DNA from: Hyaloscypha bicolor E
Lineage: Eukaryota > Ascomycota > Leotiomycetes > Helotiales > Hyaloscyphaceae
DNA: 64,000 nucleotides
Direction: 5' to 3'
NCBI RefSeq assembly: GCF_002865645.1
Contig: NW_020194600.1
Span: 186,001-250,000, forward strand
Shown: positions 39,033 to 52,690 of the stretch, in pieces
Layout: the number at the start of each line of letters is the position of its first letter
How positions within the stretch are numbered: the stretch's first letter is position 1
The notes under the pieces: generated by a model
Databases searched by the model: none
What the model saw: the letters and a program-made list of their open reading frames with translations, nothing else
What the model was told of the DNA's origin: nothing
Program-made: the position numbers and the translations under genes

Positions 39033-39117
39033 CGAGTTTAGGGCAAAATTATTAATTGGCCCCGGAGCTTATATAGGGCCGCTAATTAATAATTTTAGTA
39101 AAGCGGCTCTAAACTCG
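39033..39117 (+). repeat. 3'-terminal palindrome of the Helitron
   Basis: 85 bp whose arms begin CGAGTTTAGGGC and end GCTCTAAACTCG, with inner arms AAAATTATTAATT and AATTAATAATTTT. It ends exactly at the insertion border. In rolling-circle transposons a 3' hairpin acts as the stop signal. Confidence 0.85.
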
Positions 39118-42100
39118 TAATATTATTATTATAGAAACTCTATAAAACCAGGGAGCTATTACTTAGTACTAAAGCTAGATATTATACTAGATCTTTATCC
39201 TAACTAACTTACTAAATTCTATATTTTAGCCTATTTCTTATTATCTTAATTATAATAACCCGTTTAATACTATATTCTTATTTATTATTCTCTAGTATTA
39301 ATAAAAGCGGTTCCGGATTTATTTAATTTAGTAAAGAATTCTAGGAATCTTTTTATAGCTTCTCTATATAGAAAACTAAATATATCTTTATAGTTTCTAA
39401 TAGTTTTAGGAAGAATAAGTAGTTATACTATTCTAGAATCTTAAATAGGTTCTCTATTTAGTTCTCTAGCTTCTGGCTCAGATAATTAGATTTCTAGTAT
39501 TTTATAATAACTTATATTTTATTCCTGACTTTGAAATTAATTAGATAATAGTACTTATTAGCTTATATTATATATTATTTCTATACTTATTTTATATAGC
39601 CTTAGGCAAGTTACTATAATTTATATAATTAATTTACTAATACTTTAGCTTTATTCCTATTTAGCTTCTTCTTAGGTAAGTTAGCTTTAATAAGAGAATT
39701 CTAATCTAGAAAGATATAAGTCTTATAGTTCTTTTTAGTTATAAATAGGAACTAGCTAATAGTTTTATATTAAAAAGAGGCTTATTAATAATTAATTATA
39801 GTAATCTATTTATTCTAATTATTCTAGTAATAGTTAATATACGAGTATAATTTCTAATTAAAGTACTAATTAATAATCTTTATTTATTTATTTGTTTAAA
39901 AGTAATTAGTTATAGAAAGCTTAAGCTTTATACTAATTCTTATATAAAATTCGCTTTAAAAATCGAATATAAATTAGGGTTTCTAGTCTAATATAATTAT
40001 TTCTGGAATACTTATTTAGTATATTATATAAAGTAAAAATAAAGATACTAGCTATTTAGCTATAATTATATCTTATACTAGAATTATAACTAGGTACTTA
40101 AATAAGTAATTCACAAATATAATAACTATATTATAGCCCGATTTACTTTCTAAATAGCTCTTAAAGTTTATAATAATATATTACTAGAAGTAATTAGAAA
40201 CTAAAAGAAAAGAAAAGAAACTAGACTTCTTATTTCTGGATATATATAATCTCTTATAAGTATAGTAATTACTATAATATTAATTAATATCCTTATTTAT
40301 AAATAGCTAGTAATATTATTTCTTTAATAGCTAATAAAGCTTTATATATCTAGGATATCTAGAAAGGAATTTATTATATACTTTATAAATTAGGATAGTT
40401 TATAAAAGTAATCCGGGAATTATTTCATTTTCCGTAATATAGAATCTTTTATAATATAAAAAGAAGCCGTCTTATAATATCCAGATATTATTTTTAGCTT
40501 AGGCTATTATATATAGCTTTTCTAGATCCGGTAATATATAATTATTTTATAGGATCTTATTTATAAGTTATAAACTACTATATTTAATAGGAGCTTCTAA
40601 TAATACTTTTATAAGGGCTATTATAATAGAGTTTACTAGTAAAGCTTCTAAGAAAATACCTTTTTCTAGGGAAATTATATCTCTAATAGGAATATTTTCT
40701 TTTAGAAAGTCTTTAATATATACTTGATTTTTAGGGCCGAATTCCGGATTAAGTAAGCCGACTTTATAAAGTATTACTATAAGCTATAAGTTATAGATAA
40801 TCTCTAGATTAATCTTATTTTTAGGGAGAAGTATTTGGGTTTATAGTTTTTCCTTAATCTAGTCCTAAATATTTACTTTATTTTATCTTTATAATAAAGC
40901 ATTTATTTATTTATTTAATTTTCCAGAATAATATATAAGCTTAAAATAATAATAGGATAAGAGTCTAGTCTATTTAGCTTATTAAGAAAAGAGCTTCTTA
41001 GTAACTATAAAGTATTCTAAGATATAGTAATTAGAATAGACCTTAAAGAAAGTATCCTAAAGGCTCTCTAGCTTAGTTCTTTATTCCTCTAGTATTTATA
41101 TTATAGTAAGTATTTCCTTATTATATATATTATAATTAAGCTTTACTAGAAATATAGTTTTGAAAAAATAAGCTATAAAATACTAAAGGCCTATTTCTGG
41201 GTCTTATTAAGAAAGTAGGCTAGTAATTACTTCTTTAGATATATCTGTTTTTATTATTATAGGCAGATCTGAATTATAATATTATAGAACTAAAATAGAA
41301 ATTATAGCTTTTTTTAAATAAGTAAAAGCCTTTTAATATTATTCGGATTACTTAAAAGAAATTCTCTTTTTTATAAATAAAATAAATAATCTAGTAATTC
41401 GCCTGTATTTTTTAATAAAGTATTTATAAAAGTTATAGAAGCCAAGGAAGAACTATATGCCTTTAATTATTTTTGAGAATTACTAGTTATATATTACTTT
41501 AATACTAGATATAAAAATAATAAAGTTCAAGTATTTTATATATATAACTTTAAATTCTGATTTCTTAATATTTATTTAGAGACTAGTAAGATATAAATAG
41601 TCTAGTACTTTTTATATATATTATTTATATTCTACTAGATTCTCTAAGTAAATAAAAATATTATTAAAATATACTATATAAAAGTTATTTAGATACTTAA
41701 AAAATATATTATTTATATAGTATTAATATATAACCGGGCTATTTATAAGGCCTTTCTAGAGAATATTATATTTATATACTTTATAGTAAATATGAAATAT
41801 TATTAGTTCCTAAAAGTCCGGATCTATAACTATATAATAAAAAGCTTAATAAATATCTAATTTAGTATAAATCTTGGCCTTAGATAATTAATTTAAAGTC
41901 TTATTAATAAGTAAAAGGAAATATTAATTCTTTCGAGTAATATTATTTAGATAGCAGAAATTAATATAGAAATATAAACCTCCGTTTGCTTTTTTTATAA
42001 AAAGAACTAGTAAAGTAAAGAGAACCTAACTAGTTTTAATAAAACCTTTAGCCAGATTATTTTCTAAGAAATATTTGATTTCTAGAAGCTCTTAAATAGA

Positions 42101-43849
42101 TTACTACTAGAGAGGTTAATATCTAATACTTTTAGTTCTCTTTAGGCCTTTAATCTAAATCTTATAATTATATAATTTATAAGAAGAAAGAATATTAGAT
42201 TTTTTCTTAGAGAAAATAGAGGCATATTTCTTAAATTCCAGAAATAATATTTTCTATAATTACTAAAGCTTTATTTTTCCCGGTTATTAATTCTCTGGGC
42301 CAGAGATAGCTTCTTTTTTCCGAGCTTTAAGCTTCTTATTAATCTTATAAATAGAGATTTAACTAATAATATTATTTTCTCTTTTAGCTATATAATTAAA
42401 TACTATAGAAATAAGAATAGCTAGGTCTAATATTTGCTTTTTATTAAGGACCTCTTCTTACTTCTTTAGCTTTTATTTAGGTATTATATTTTAATTAGGC
42501 TATAAAAGCTTCTTTTTTATAGTCTTATATAATTTCCTTTAATTAGTCTAAAAGAAAGAAGAATACTTTAGAATAAAAGATTTCTAGAAATAGCTTATAA
42601 TAGAATCTTATTAATTAGTATTTTTTTAATATTTCTTATTAGGTTACTTCTCTAGCTATTACTATAAAATACTAATAATATAACCGAATTATATAGATTT
42701 AGGCTTATTCTTTAGCTATATAAGCCTATATTTTCTATAGTTAACTAGAATATTAATATATATTACTTATTTTCTACTAAGAATAATATTATAATTTCTA
42801 AGATTTAGAATAATTATAGGTATATTAATACTTTATTTATTAATTAGAAGCAAGACTACTATATATTTCTTAATAAACTTAGCTAACTTTCTATTAAAAC
42901 CGCATATAATATAGGATAATAAAAGAAGTTATAGTTCTATTTCTAAGAATTATTCTATAAGCTAAGTAAGCTTTATATTAATAAAAGTATAACTATTAGT
43001 TCTAATATTAATAAGAAAAGAAGACTTGATTCCTAATTTATTTATATTAATAATATAGGGTATTATAAGAGCATTTTTTCTTATTAAATAAGTTAAGTTA
43101 GTCTCTATTAAATTCATATTATAAGCTCCTAAAATAAAGACTTTCTTTAGAGGTATTTATTTCCCGGTTTTATACCAGAATTAGAGCTCAAATTCTTTAA
43201 ATATTTTACTAGATTAGTATATTCTAGTAAAATAGGAACTAAGCCCGGCTTAATTCTAGAAAGAGCTATTTTAGTTTCCTTATTATATAGAACCGGATAA
43301 TATCTAGTATAGTAGTTAAATTTATTATAATTAAAATACTTAATAATTAAGAGATTCTTAATCTTTATAAAACATTACTTATACTTATAAAAAGATATAT
43401 ACTTAATAAAAGTAGTTAATATAGGCTTTTTAGGCTCTTTTTTAGAAATATATAAAAATATAATACTAGAAATAAACTTGACTAGAATAGCTTCTGTATT
43501 TTTATATTTCTTAGTCTTTTTATATATAGCCTTAATCTACTAATTATTAGTAATATAATACTAAATAAAGCAAGTAGTATTAATAGAAGAATTATTATAA
43601 TATATATATACTAATTCCTAGAGCTTTAATAAGAGTTTCTTATTTAGTTTATACTTAATATCTTAAAAACTAATATTACCTTTTATAAAAAGTTATAAGA
43701 AAAGAATATAAAACTTCTAAAATACTTAACTAGAATATATTTAAAGCTTACTAAAGTTATAATAAGTATTTTATATCTTATTAGAATTAGAGTATAGCTT
43801 CTTTAGGTAAGAATAAAGCTCTAAGAGCTAATAATACTAATTCGAACTA
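39118..43849 (-). pseudogene. gypsy-B copy 2 gag-pol remnant
   Basis: On the minus strand the order is gag (near 43.8 kb), CCHC region, RT (about 42.1-41.65 kb; GFIK, VLFIKKAN, KLDI, and a catalytic box now YFNNIFIY), RNase H (about 41.5-41.2 kb) and integrase (to about 39.9 kb). Stops are frequent. This copy keeps the catalytic segment that is deleted in the plus-strand copy. Confidence 0.75.
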
Positions 43850-46800
43850 TTTTTTTTTCTTTTTTTTTTCTTTTTAATATACTTTATTAGTTTAGAACTA
43901 TATAGTATGGCTAGCTAGCTAGTATATATCTCTATAGCTTATATATAGGCCCAATTTCCAATATAGGTATAATAAATAATTGGGGACATATCCCTAGAAT
44001 AGTAATAGTAAGGAAATAAAGAAAATAAATATAAATTACGATTCCTCTCCTATTACTACTTTATCCCTATTACTGCTCCCCTATTTCCACTCTCCTATTC
44101 TTACTCTCCTATTTCTACTTCCCCTATTTCCACTCCTATTTCCTCTCCTATTTCCTTTCCTATTTCCTCCCCTATTTCCTCTCCTATTTCCTCTCCTATT
44201 TCTTCCCTTATTTCTTCCCCTATTTCCTCCCCTATTTCCACTTCTATTTCCACTTCTTCTATTTCTATACTTCGGTCTATATGCCATTTTCTTATATATA
44301 TACTAGTTTCTTTTAAGAATACTAGTATATTCGGTATTCTAATCTCCGTATATAATAGTACCTATAGGTTAAAAGCACTAGCGTTTAAGCTACCTTTAAA
44401 TAGACTAAATAGTCTAATTCGTTCCTCCTTATATAGCTCGTAATATAAAAGGAGGTGCTTTGTATTCTTAGTCTTACTATATTTGTATTTATTATTAGAT
44501 ACTATTTTTAGCCTATATAAATAGGACTTTATATATCCGTAGCCTAGCTTTAATTAGAAGAAGGCACTAGCTAGTAGCCTTAGAGTTCCTAAAGGTAACT
44601 ATATTTTCTTAGATACTTTCTATAGATATATATTACTATATAATTCTAGCCAGGTCTTTAGTTTAGTATAAGATTCCAAAAGTAATCTATATTCTTATTT
44701 CTTTACTTTATTAATTTGGACTCCTAGGAAAGCAAAGAAGGTTTTTACTAATTCAGGTTCTAATATAGGGGAAGTAGTACCTATTTTAGCTAGTATGTCT
44801 GCTTCTTCGTTCCCTATTATATCTATATGGCCTGGGACCCAGATTAGTTCTATACTAGCTCCTTTAGCTATAAGGGCTTTAGTAGCTAGTATAGCTCTAA
44901 TTTATTAGCTTTATTCCGGCTTATTAGAAGGAGTTTTAATCTTAGTAAACTAGCTTGATTATCTATATAGATATTATAAAGCTTCCCTTTCTTTACTTTA
45001 CTACTAGTATATTTAATAGCTCTAGTAATGCCTTCTAGTTCTCTATTATAGACTATAGTACTAGCTCCTATATTCTGGCTTTTTTTATATTTAGCTATAA
45101 CCGGTATATAAGAAGTTTCGTAACTATAGATAACAAGCCCTAGGCCTATTCCGATTTCTTTCTGAGTTTGAGATTCATTTATATATATAGATAATACGGA
45201 GCTATTATTATATAAAGTCTTTAAATAGAGATTATATAATATAGTAGTTTCTTCCTTAGGCTATTTTAATATAGTGATTTTATAAGGTACCTTTCTATTC
45301 TATAAAGTAAAGTAAAAGTGCTTTATAGTCTCTAAATTCTTAGGAACTATAAGTTCCTTAATAGAATTAACTATAATTTCAATTTGGGACATTTTAGCCG
45401 TATAATCTCGAACTAGATCTGTATTTAGACTATAAATAGAGTCTATATTAGAGTCTACTAATTCTAATTACTTAGATCTTTGGAAGAACTTCTCAAATTC
45501 TAGTCTAATTAGATAATTTAAACTTAATTTAAGGATATAGAAGGCATATTAATAACAACTATAGTTTAGCCTTATAATAAATAGAAGTAAAGCTAATTCG
45601 ACCTCTATAGGAATAATAGAAGCAGTTTTAAATACTCCTAAAGTTTTCCTTAAAGCTAGGTTCTAAATAGCTTATAAAGGCCTAATTTGAGTTTTATTTT
45701 CGGTCTTTTATTATAGTAAGAAACCATAGTCTATTATACTAGTAATATAGGCTAAATATAGCTATCTAATTATAAATAAGAATAAATTATATAATATATT
45801 CGTAAATCTCTAAACCCTATAAAAGGCTTATTTTGCTTTAGAAGTCCTATAAGCTATATATTTCTTAAAACTGAGCTTCTTATTATAATATATTCCTAGC
45901 CATTTAACTATCTTACTAGAAAGAACTATAGCTCTATTAGGTAGATTTAAGCTAGGCTTATTTTTGGAATTATTAAAGTAAATAAGCTTAGTTTTATTTA
46001 TATTAAAGCTAATAGTATTCTTATTCCCTAGCTCAAATATATCCTTTACTTCTTTTTCTAAAGTCTTTATATTTTGTTTAAGGCTTTTAGAAGTAGTAGT
46101 AAGAGTTATATTATCTAAATAGGACTTAAAACTAATATTTACTAATTTAAATAGATTTCGGATATAGATTAGGAATAGTATAGGTAATATAGGACTCTCT
46201 TATAGAATACTAATAAGTATAGACTTAAATGCTTCTATACTATTATTAAAAGCTAGTCGTAATACTCGGTTATCTAGGAATAATAATACCCAGAGAATAA
46301 GGCTAGTAGGTAGTAGTAAACTAATTATAATCTATAATAGCCTATTCTTGGATATATAATTAAAGATACCTTTAATATCTAGGAAGAGAGTAATAGTTTT
46401 TAGCTTATAGGACTTATTAGTCTCTACTTTATTTTATAGTAATAAAGTAGTATTAATAACTGACTTATATAGCCTACCTCCCATTTGGGAGAAATATAAT
46501 AGGTTACTAGTCTCGGCTATATAACTAAGTCTCTTAGCTAATATTCTCTCAGAAACCTTCCCTAAGTAATTAAGTAGGGAAATAACTCGATATACTTTAG
46601 GTAAGAAATAGTTTGGTTTCCCTAATTTCTTTAGAATAAAGCTAGTAGCTTGTTTCTAGACTTTAGGGTAGTATCCCTTATTAATAAATAAGGAGTATAG
46701 CCTATAAAAGATATCTAGAGAAGCTCTATAAGTATGAACTATAATCTCTTAAGTAACTAAGTCTGGTCCAGGGGTTTTCTCCTTTATCTTAGAAGTACAG

Positions 46801-46934
46801 GCTTATTCTAGCTCTATTTTAGACAAAATAGGCCAGTTCTACTTTAAACTAGGCCTATAGTTTATTAGACTAATAGGCTTAGTATTAAGAAATAGTAGGA
46901 AAAGCTTAGCTCTAAAGATATTATATTTCATAAC
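43850..46934 (-). mobile_element. LINE A: Tad-type LINE, 5'-truncated
   Basis: A poly-T run at 43850-43876 marks the 3' tail. The same 3' end sequence occurs in LINE B and LINE C. On the minus strand it contains the ORF2 RT and RNase H parts and breaks off near 46,930, at the place corresponding to about 49,910 in LINE B, just before RT. The endonuclease and ORF1 are missing, typical of incomplete reverse transcription. It sits in gypsy-B copy 2. Confidence 0.85.
44060..44285 (-). repeat. 12-bp minisatellite in the LINE A ORF2 tail
   Basis: About twelve or more copies of a GAGGAAATAGGG-like unit on the minus strand. In the ORF2 frame it encodes repeated Glu-Glu-Ile-Gly. The open frame in the other phase (Gly-Asn-Arg repeats) is a by-product. 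Confidence 0.85.
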
Positions 46935-47067
46935 ATTTTTTTTCGGTTTTTTTACCCCCCTTACTTTCACACCCACACTTTACCCACCTTCAGAACTCAC
47001 TCAATACACCTCAGCCCTTTGGCCCCAGGCTCTAGAACCTACTATAAGTAGAGCTAGAACAGGCTAA

Positions 47068-48720
47068 ATGGCCCCCCCTGACCCCCCGGGCTCTAGCCCC
47101 CCTCCCATTGACTTTCAAGAGCTCGGAGAGCTTCTAGAGGGCCCTAGCGAATAGCTAGACCTACCCACTAGCTCCCCACTAGCTCGGTTTAGCCAGGGAG
47201 CTCAATTCGCATTCGATTTAGCTACAAATCCCATCTCTTCAGACGAACTCGCAGCCCCTTTTCCTTAGCCTAATTTAGCTAGTACGGCTTGACTGAGCCG
47301 CCTCCAGAACGGGCTAAAGCGTGGCCCTAGCTTGAGCAATATTAATAGCGATATTAATAAGGAATACCAAAACCACGGAAACCACTACTAATATTAGAAT
47401 CAAGCTTTAAATAAAGCTAAATTACTGATTCGTCAAGCCCGGGACTTAATAGTCAAAGCTATTACTATTACTCCGTTACATGACCAGTAATCTCGACTAC
47501 TAGATTTAGTAGAAATCTTCAGAGAATATACTGAATTCGGCCGTATCCGCTATACTAGTACTTTACTAGCCTCCCAGGTAGCAAACCTCGAAAATACCAC
47601 TAAACGGATCGAAATTTAGTCAAGAACTCAAGCCAAACTAGCTACTCAAACTAAAACTACCCCCGAAAAGCCTACTTGGGCTAAAATCGCTACTCAAGAA
47701 CCACAATCTCACTCGGAAAAGAACTGGACTATAGTATTATATACTAAGTCCAAAAATCAGGAAGGAAAAGGCCCTAGTATACTTACTAGTAGCAGTAGTA
47801 CTCGTGATACTAATAAACCACTTAGTGCCCGTAATACTAGTGGTTCTAGTACTCGTAATACTAGCTCGAAATCTATGGCCCTCTCTAGGAAAAGCACCTT
47901 CCTACTAGCTTATATAGAGCAGGCTAGCTCGTTCTCTGCTATTTCTACTCGTAATTCGCTTAATACTGCTTTCCGCTCTAAGGGAATCAAGGGACTAGTA
48001 ATCTCTATGGTCTCTCTTTCCTCGAAAGGTAATATTATAGTTAATACTACTCCCGAATTCAACTCTGACTTTCTGGTTTAAAATCAAGCTATTATAAAGG
48101 GAGTGCTTCCCTTAGTTATAAGTATATAAAAAGGAGAACCTTGGTATAAAGTTATTATCTACGGTCTACCTATTCGTGAGTTTAATATACCCGAAGGAAT
48201 GGACTTAGTCCTAGAAGAAATCAAGATCTTTAATAAGGGACTAGAGCCTATTAGCCAGCCCTATTAGGCTACTTCTAAGGAGAAAAGAGACTCAGGCCTC
48301 TAGCAAGCCGGTTTAGTAGTAGTGGTATTCCCTACCGAGATTCAAGCTAATAGAGCTATTAAAAATAGACTCCTTATAGCCGGGATCTCTACTAAAGTAG
48401 TAAAATACTATATTATTTCTAGTACTATATAGTGTACTAGGTGTATAGGATACGGGCACTTAGATTCTATTTGCAAAAAGGAACCTAAGTGCTTACTATG
48501 TGGTGAGGGTCACGTGACTGAGAACTATTTTTGCTCTATCTATAAGAAGAAGGGCAAAAAATGCCCCTATATAACTACTAAATACTCTAATTACTTAAGT
48601 ACTACTTACTTAGCTAGTTCTAAGCTATGTGAGGTTTACTTAGTAATTAAAAAAGCTACTACTACTATAATTCCTACTATTACTATTAATGAGTAGCTAT
48701 ATTAAAGTACTATAAGTTAA
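47068..48720 (+). pseudogene. LINE B ORF1 remnant (CCHC nucleic-acid-binding protein)
   Basis: Starts MAPPDPPGSSPPPIDFQELG at 47,068, Pro-rich then Ser/Thr-rich. The C-terminal part has zinc knuckles around CTRCIGYGHLDSICKKEPKC and CLLCGEGHVTENYFC (about 48,430-48,540). Several RIP-type stops occur, the first within the first 60 codons. It matches ORF1 of LINE C on the other strand. Confidence 0.85.
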
Positions 48721-51700
48721 TGTGAATCGTAATAGCTCTACTACTAAAAACGTCTTGTAAATAGCTATAGAACTGGATATTAAAGTCCTAGTAATCCAGG
48801 AACTATAGGTAATAGTAAGAGATAGTAATAATCAGAAATATTATTTCATTATATACTCTAGCTATTTCCAAATACTCCCGAATTACGGTATCCTGAGGCC
48901 TAGAACCCTATTTTATATAGCTTGCGAACTGCAAGCTAGTCTAGCCTCAAACTCACTAAGTAATTCTAATTACTTAATTATAGACTTAAGTCTAGGTATA
49001 CTAAAAATGTAGCTAATTAATTTCTATAATATAATTTACCCAGAAGACCCTAATAGTATATTAACTATATTAAGAGAGAGTATTTTACCTACTACTCTCT
49101 ATAATAGCTCTCTATTACTAGGTGATTTTAATATATATTATCCTTAGTAGGATTCCCTTAAACCTCAAAGTAGTCATATAGTTTATTTAATTAGCTATAT
49201 AGAGAACCATTCTCTAAGGCTATTAAATAAACCAGGGAAAGATATCTTCTATAGACCTAATATATCTATTCCTTCCGTATTAGACTTAAGTTTTGCTACT
49301 AGTGAAATAGTAACTAAGATTAAAGACTAGCAAGTACTACCAGACTTAGGTTCTAATTACTTCGGGGTTCTATTTACTATTAGTAAGTCGACTTATAGCT
49401 CTAGTTCTAATCCAGTCAGATTTAATACTAAGAAAGCAGACTGGGCTAAATTTACAAGCTACCTTATTAATAGCCTTGAGAATATGCCCTTTCTACTTAC
49501 TAGTATACCTGGAAATCATAAACTAGATCTATTAGCAGAAGACTTTACTAATAGAATAGTAGAAGTAGCTAGTAATAGTATTTCAAAATCTACTACTAGT
49601 CCGTATTCTAAACCCTAGTAGAATGAGGACTTAAAGACCTTATATAAATTAATACTATACTATAGCCGTAAGTCTAAAGCTTTAGGGTATATTCTCTATA
49701 AATAAGAACTCCAAAATACAAAAAACACCTATTTTAATATTATTAAGAGTACTAAGCTAGCGTACTAGAACAAGTTCTTAGAGAATAAAGACTCCCAGTC
49801 GATTTTTAAAGCTATGAAATATACTAAAGATATTATATATTAACCTATTCCTAGTATCTTAGATAATAGTTTAAATAAGCTAAAATCGACTTTCTAAGAG
49901 AAGTATAATATCTTTAGAACTGTGCTTTTTCCACCCCCTTTTATTATAGCACCTATTAGTCTAATAGACTATAGGCCTAGCTCAAAGTAGAACTGGCCTA
50001 TTTTATCTAAAATAGAGCTAGAATAAGCCTGTATCTCTAAGATAAAAGGGAAAACCCCTGGACTAGACTTAGTTACTTAAGAGATTATAGTCCATACTTA
50101 TAGAGCTTCTCTAGATATCTTTTATAGGCTATACTTCTTATTTATTAATAAGGGATATTATCCTAAAGTCTGGAAATAAGCTACTGGCTTTATTCTAAAG
50201 AAATCAGGGAAACTAAACTATTCCCTACCTAAAGTATATCGAGTTATTTCCCTATTTAATTACTTAGGGAAGGTTTCTGAGAGAATACTAGCTAGGCGAC
50301 TTAGCTATTTAGCCGAGACTAGTAATCTACTATACTACTCCTAAATGGGAGGTAGGCTCTACAAGTTAGCTATTAATACTGCTTTACTATTATAAAATAA
50401 AGTAGAATTAAATAAGTCCTATAAGCTAAAAACTAGTATTCTCTTCCTAGATATTAAAGGCGCCTTTAATTATATATCCAAGAATAGGCTATTATAGATT
50501 ATAATTAGTTTACTACTACCTACTAGCCTTATTCTCTGGGTATTATTATTCCTAGATAACCGAGTATTACGACTAGCTTTTAATAATAGTATAGAAGCAT
50601 TTAGGTCTATATTTACTAGTATTTTATAAGGTAGCCCTATATCTCCTATATTATTTCTTATCTATATCCGAGACTTATTTAAGTCGGCAAATATTAAATT
50701 CAGATCCTATTTAGATAATATATCCCTTATTACCGCTTCTAAAAGTCTTAAAAAGAATATAAAGACCCTAGAACGGGAAGTAAAGGATATAGTTAACTTA
50801 GGGAAAAAGAATACTATTAGCTTTAATATAGATAAAATAGAGCTTATTTATTTTAATAATTCCAAAAATAAGCCTAGTCTAAAACTACCTAATAGGGAAC
50901 TAGTTTCCCCTAGTAAAGTAGTTAAATAACTAGGGATCTATTTCGATAAAAATCTCAGATTTAAGGAACATATAGCTTATAGGGTATCTAAAGTAAAATA
51001 AGCCTTTTATAGGATATAAAGACTTATGAATATATTACGTGGCTTATCCTCTTTTATAATTAGATAGCTATATTTAGCCTGTATTACTAGTATAATAGAC
51101 TATAGTTCTATACTATAATAAAAGACTAAAAGCAAAGCTCAAATTCGGCCTTTATAGGCGATTTAAAACCTAGCCCTAAGGAAAACCCTAGAAGTATTTA
51201 AAACTGCTCCTATTATTCTTATAGAGGTCGAATTAGCTTTAGTTCTACCTATTATAAGACTAAACCATAGTTAACGTTAATATGCCTTCCGTATTCTTAA
51301 ACTAAGTCTAAAATACCCTATTAGACTAGAGTTCGAGAAGTCCTTCTAAAGATCTAGAGATTTAGAAGTAATAGAATCTAATATAGACTCTATTTATAGT
51401 CTAAATACTAATCTAAAGCGAGATCGCTTGGCTAAAAAGTCTCAAATAGAAACTATAGTAGATTCTATTAGTAATCTAGTAGACCCTAGAGATCTAGAGA
51501 CTATAAGATACTTCTATTTCGCTCCCTGAGATAGAGAAGTACCTTATAAAATTACTATATTAAAAGAGCTAAAGAAAGAGACTACTATATTATATAATTT
51601 CTACCTAAAGACTTTATATAATAGTAGCTCTATACTATCTATATATATAGATAGATCTCAAACTAAAAAAGAAATCGGAATAGGCCTAGGGCTCATGGTT

Positions 51701-52690
51701 TATAGTTACGAAACTCCTTATATTCCGGTTATAGCTAAATATAGAGAAAGCCAGAATATAGGAGCTAGTACTATAGTCTATAACAGAGAACTAGAAGGCA
51801 TTACTAGGGCTATTAAATACACTAGTAGTAAAGCAAAGAGAGGAGAGCTTTTTAATATCTATATAGATAACCAAGCTAGTTTACTAAGACTAAAAACTCC
51901 TTCTAATAAGCCCGGTTAAAGTTAATAGATTAGAGCTATATTAGCTACTAAGGCCCTTAAAGCTAAAGGAGCTAATATAGAACTAATCTGGGTTCCAGGG
52001 TATACGGATATAATAGGGAATAAAGAAGCAGACATACTAGCTAAGCTAGGCACCACTTCTCCTATATTAGAACCTGAATTAGTAAAAACCTCCTTTGCTT
52101 TCCTAGGGGTTAAAATTAATAAAGTTAAGAAACTAGAGTATAGACTACTTTTAGAATCTTATACTAAACCGAAAACCCAGCTAGAATCATATAGTAATAT
52201 ATATCCGTAGAAAGTATTCAGAAAAATAAACCTACCTATAGGAATACTTAGGCCTATAGCTAGTATATTCTTCTAGCTAAAGCTAGGCTACGGATATTTA
52301 AAGTCCTATTTATATAGGCTAAAAATAGCATCTAATAACAAATACAAATGTGGCAAAACTGAGAATACAAAGCACCTCCTTCTATATTATATACTATATA
52401 GGAAGGAACGTTTTAGACTATTTAGTTTATTTAAAGGGAGCCTGGAAGCTAGTGCTTTTAACCTACGGTTACTATTACATACGGAAATTGGGATATTAAA
52501 TATACTAGTATTCTTAAAAGAAACTAGTATATATATAAGAAAATGGCATATTGAGCGAAGCGTGGAAGTAGAGGAAGTGGAAATAGGGGAGGAAATAGGG
52601 GAGGAAATAGGAGAGGAAATAGGGGAGGAAATAGGGGAGGAAATAGGAGAAGGGAAATAGGGAATAGGAGAGGATTTGCGATTTATACTC
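48689..52690 (+). pseudogene. LINE B ORF2 remnant (APE endonuclease, RT, RNase H)
   Basis: A candidate ATG at 48,689 overlaps the end of ORF1. The order is APE-type endonuclease (LLGDFNIYYP at about 49,118; a SDHFGV-like box at about 49,350, here SNYFGV) and then RT (about 50,060-50,960; SLLNCLGKVSERILARR-like block, LFLDIKGAFN, catalytic SYLDNISLI at about 50,705). A Cys-rich/linker part and RNase H (about 51,630-52,040; SIYIDRSQT, ELEGITRAI, DNQASLLRL) follow. Tad-clade LINEs have this layout. The second catalytic Asp is Asn here. The frame ends in the acidic minisatellite. Confidence 0.85.
52560..52665 (+). repeat. 12-bp minisatellite in the LINE B ORF2 tail
   Basis: About six copies of GAGGAAATAGGG-like units, encoding Glu-Glu-Ile-Gly in the ORF2 frame before a stop. 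It is shorter than the array in LINE A. Confidence 0.85.

Larger units (their letters stand above)
33970..39117 (+). mobile_element. RIP-mutated Helitron-like (rolling-circle) transposon
   Basis: A 5,148-bp insert in gypsy-B, delimited by comparison with the uninterrupted copies at about 16,525 and 33,222. It starts TCCTCTTC and ends CTAAACTCG, inserted between two T residues (ATAT / TAATATT). It encodes Helitron replication-protein segments and a PIF1-type helicase and ends in a large palindrome. There are no terminal inverted repeats and no target duplication, as expected for rolling-circle elements. Ends lack the canonical CTRR, so a Helitron2/helentron type is more likely. Confidence 0.85.
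33503..43849 (-). mobile_element. gypsy-B copy 2, reverse orientation, carrying a nested Helitron
   Basis: The 3' LTR is 33503-33720, about 50 bp shorter than its relatives through an internal deletion. The interior continues to 33,969, is split by the Helitron, resumes at 39,118 and runs to 43,849, where LINE A interrupts it at a position equivalent to gag. RIP is lighter than in copy 1. Confidence 0.8.

Noticed and set aside
44081..44287. A Gly/Asn/Arg-repeat protein
   Set aside because: It is the out-of-phase reading of the LINE A minisatellite; the ORF2 frame reads Glu-Glu-Ile-Gly.
52550..52690. CRISPR-like array
   Set aside because: Units are 12 bp and contiguous without spacers; this is a minisatellite in a eukaryotic transposon.
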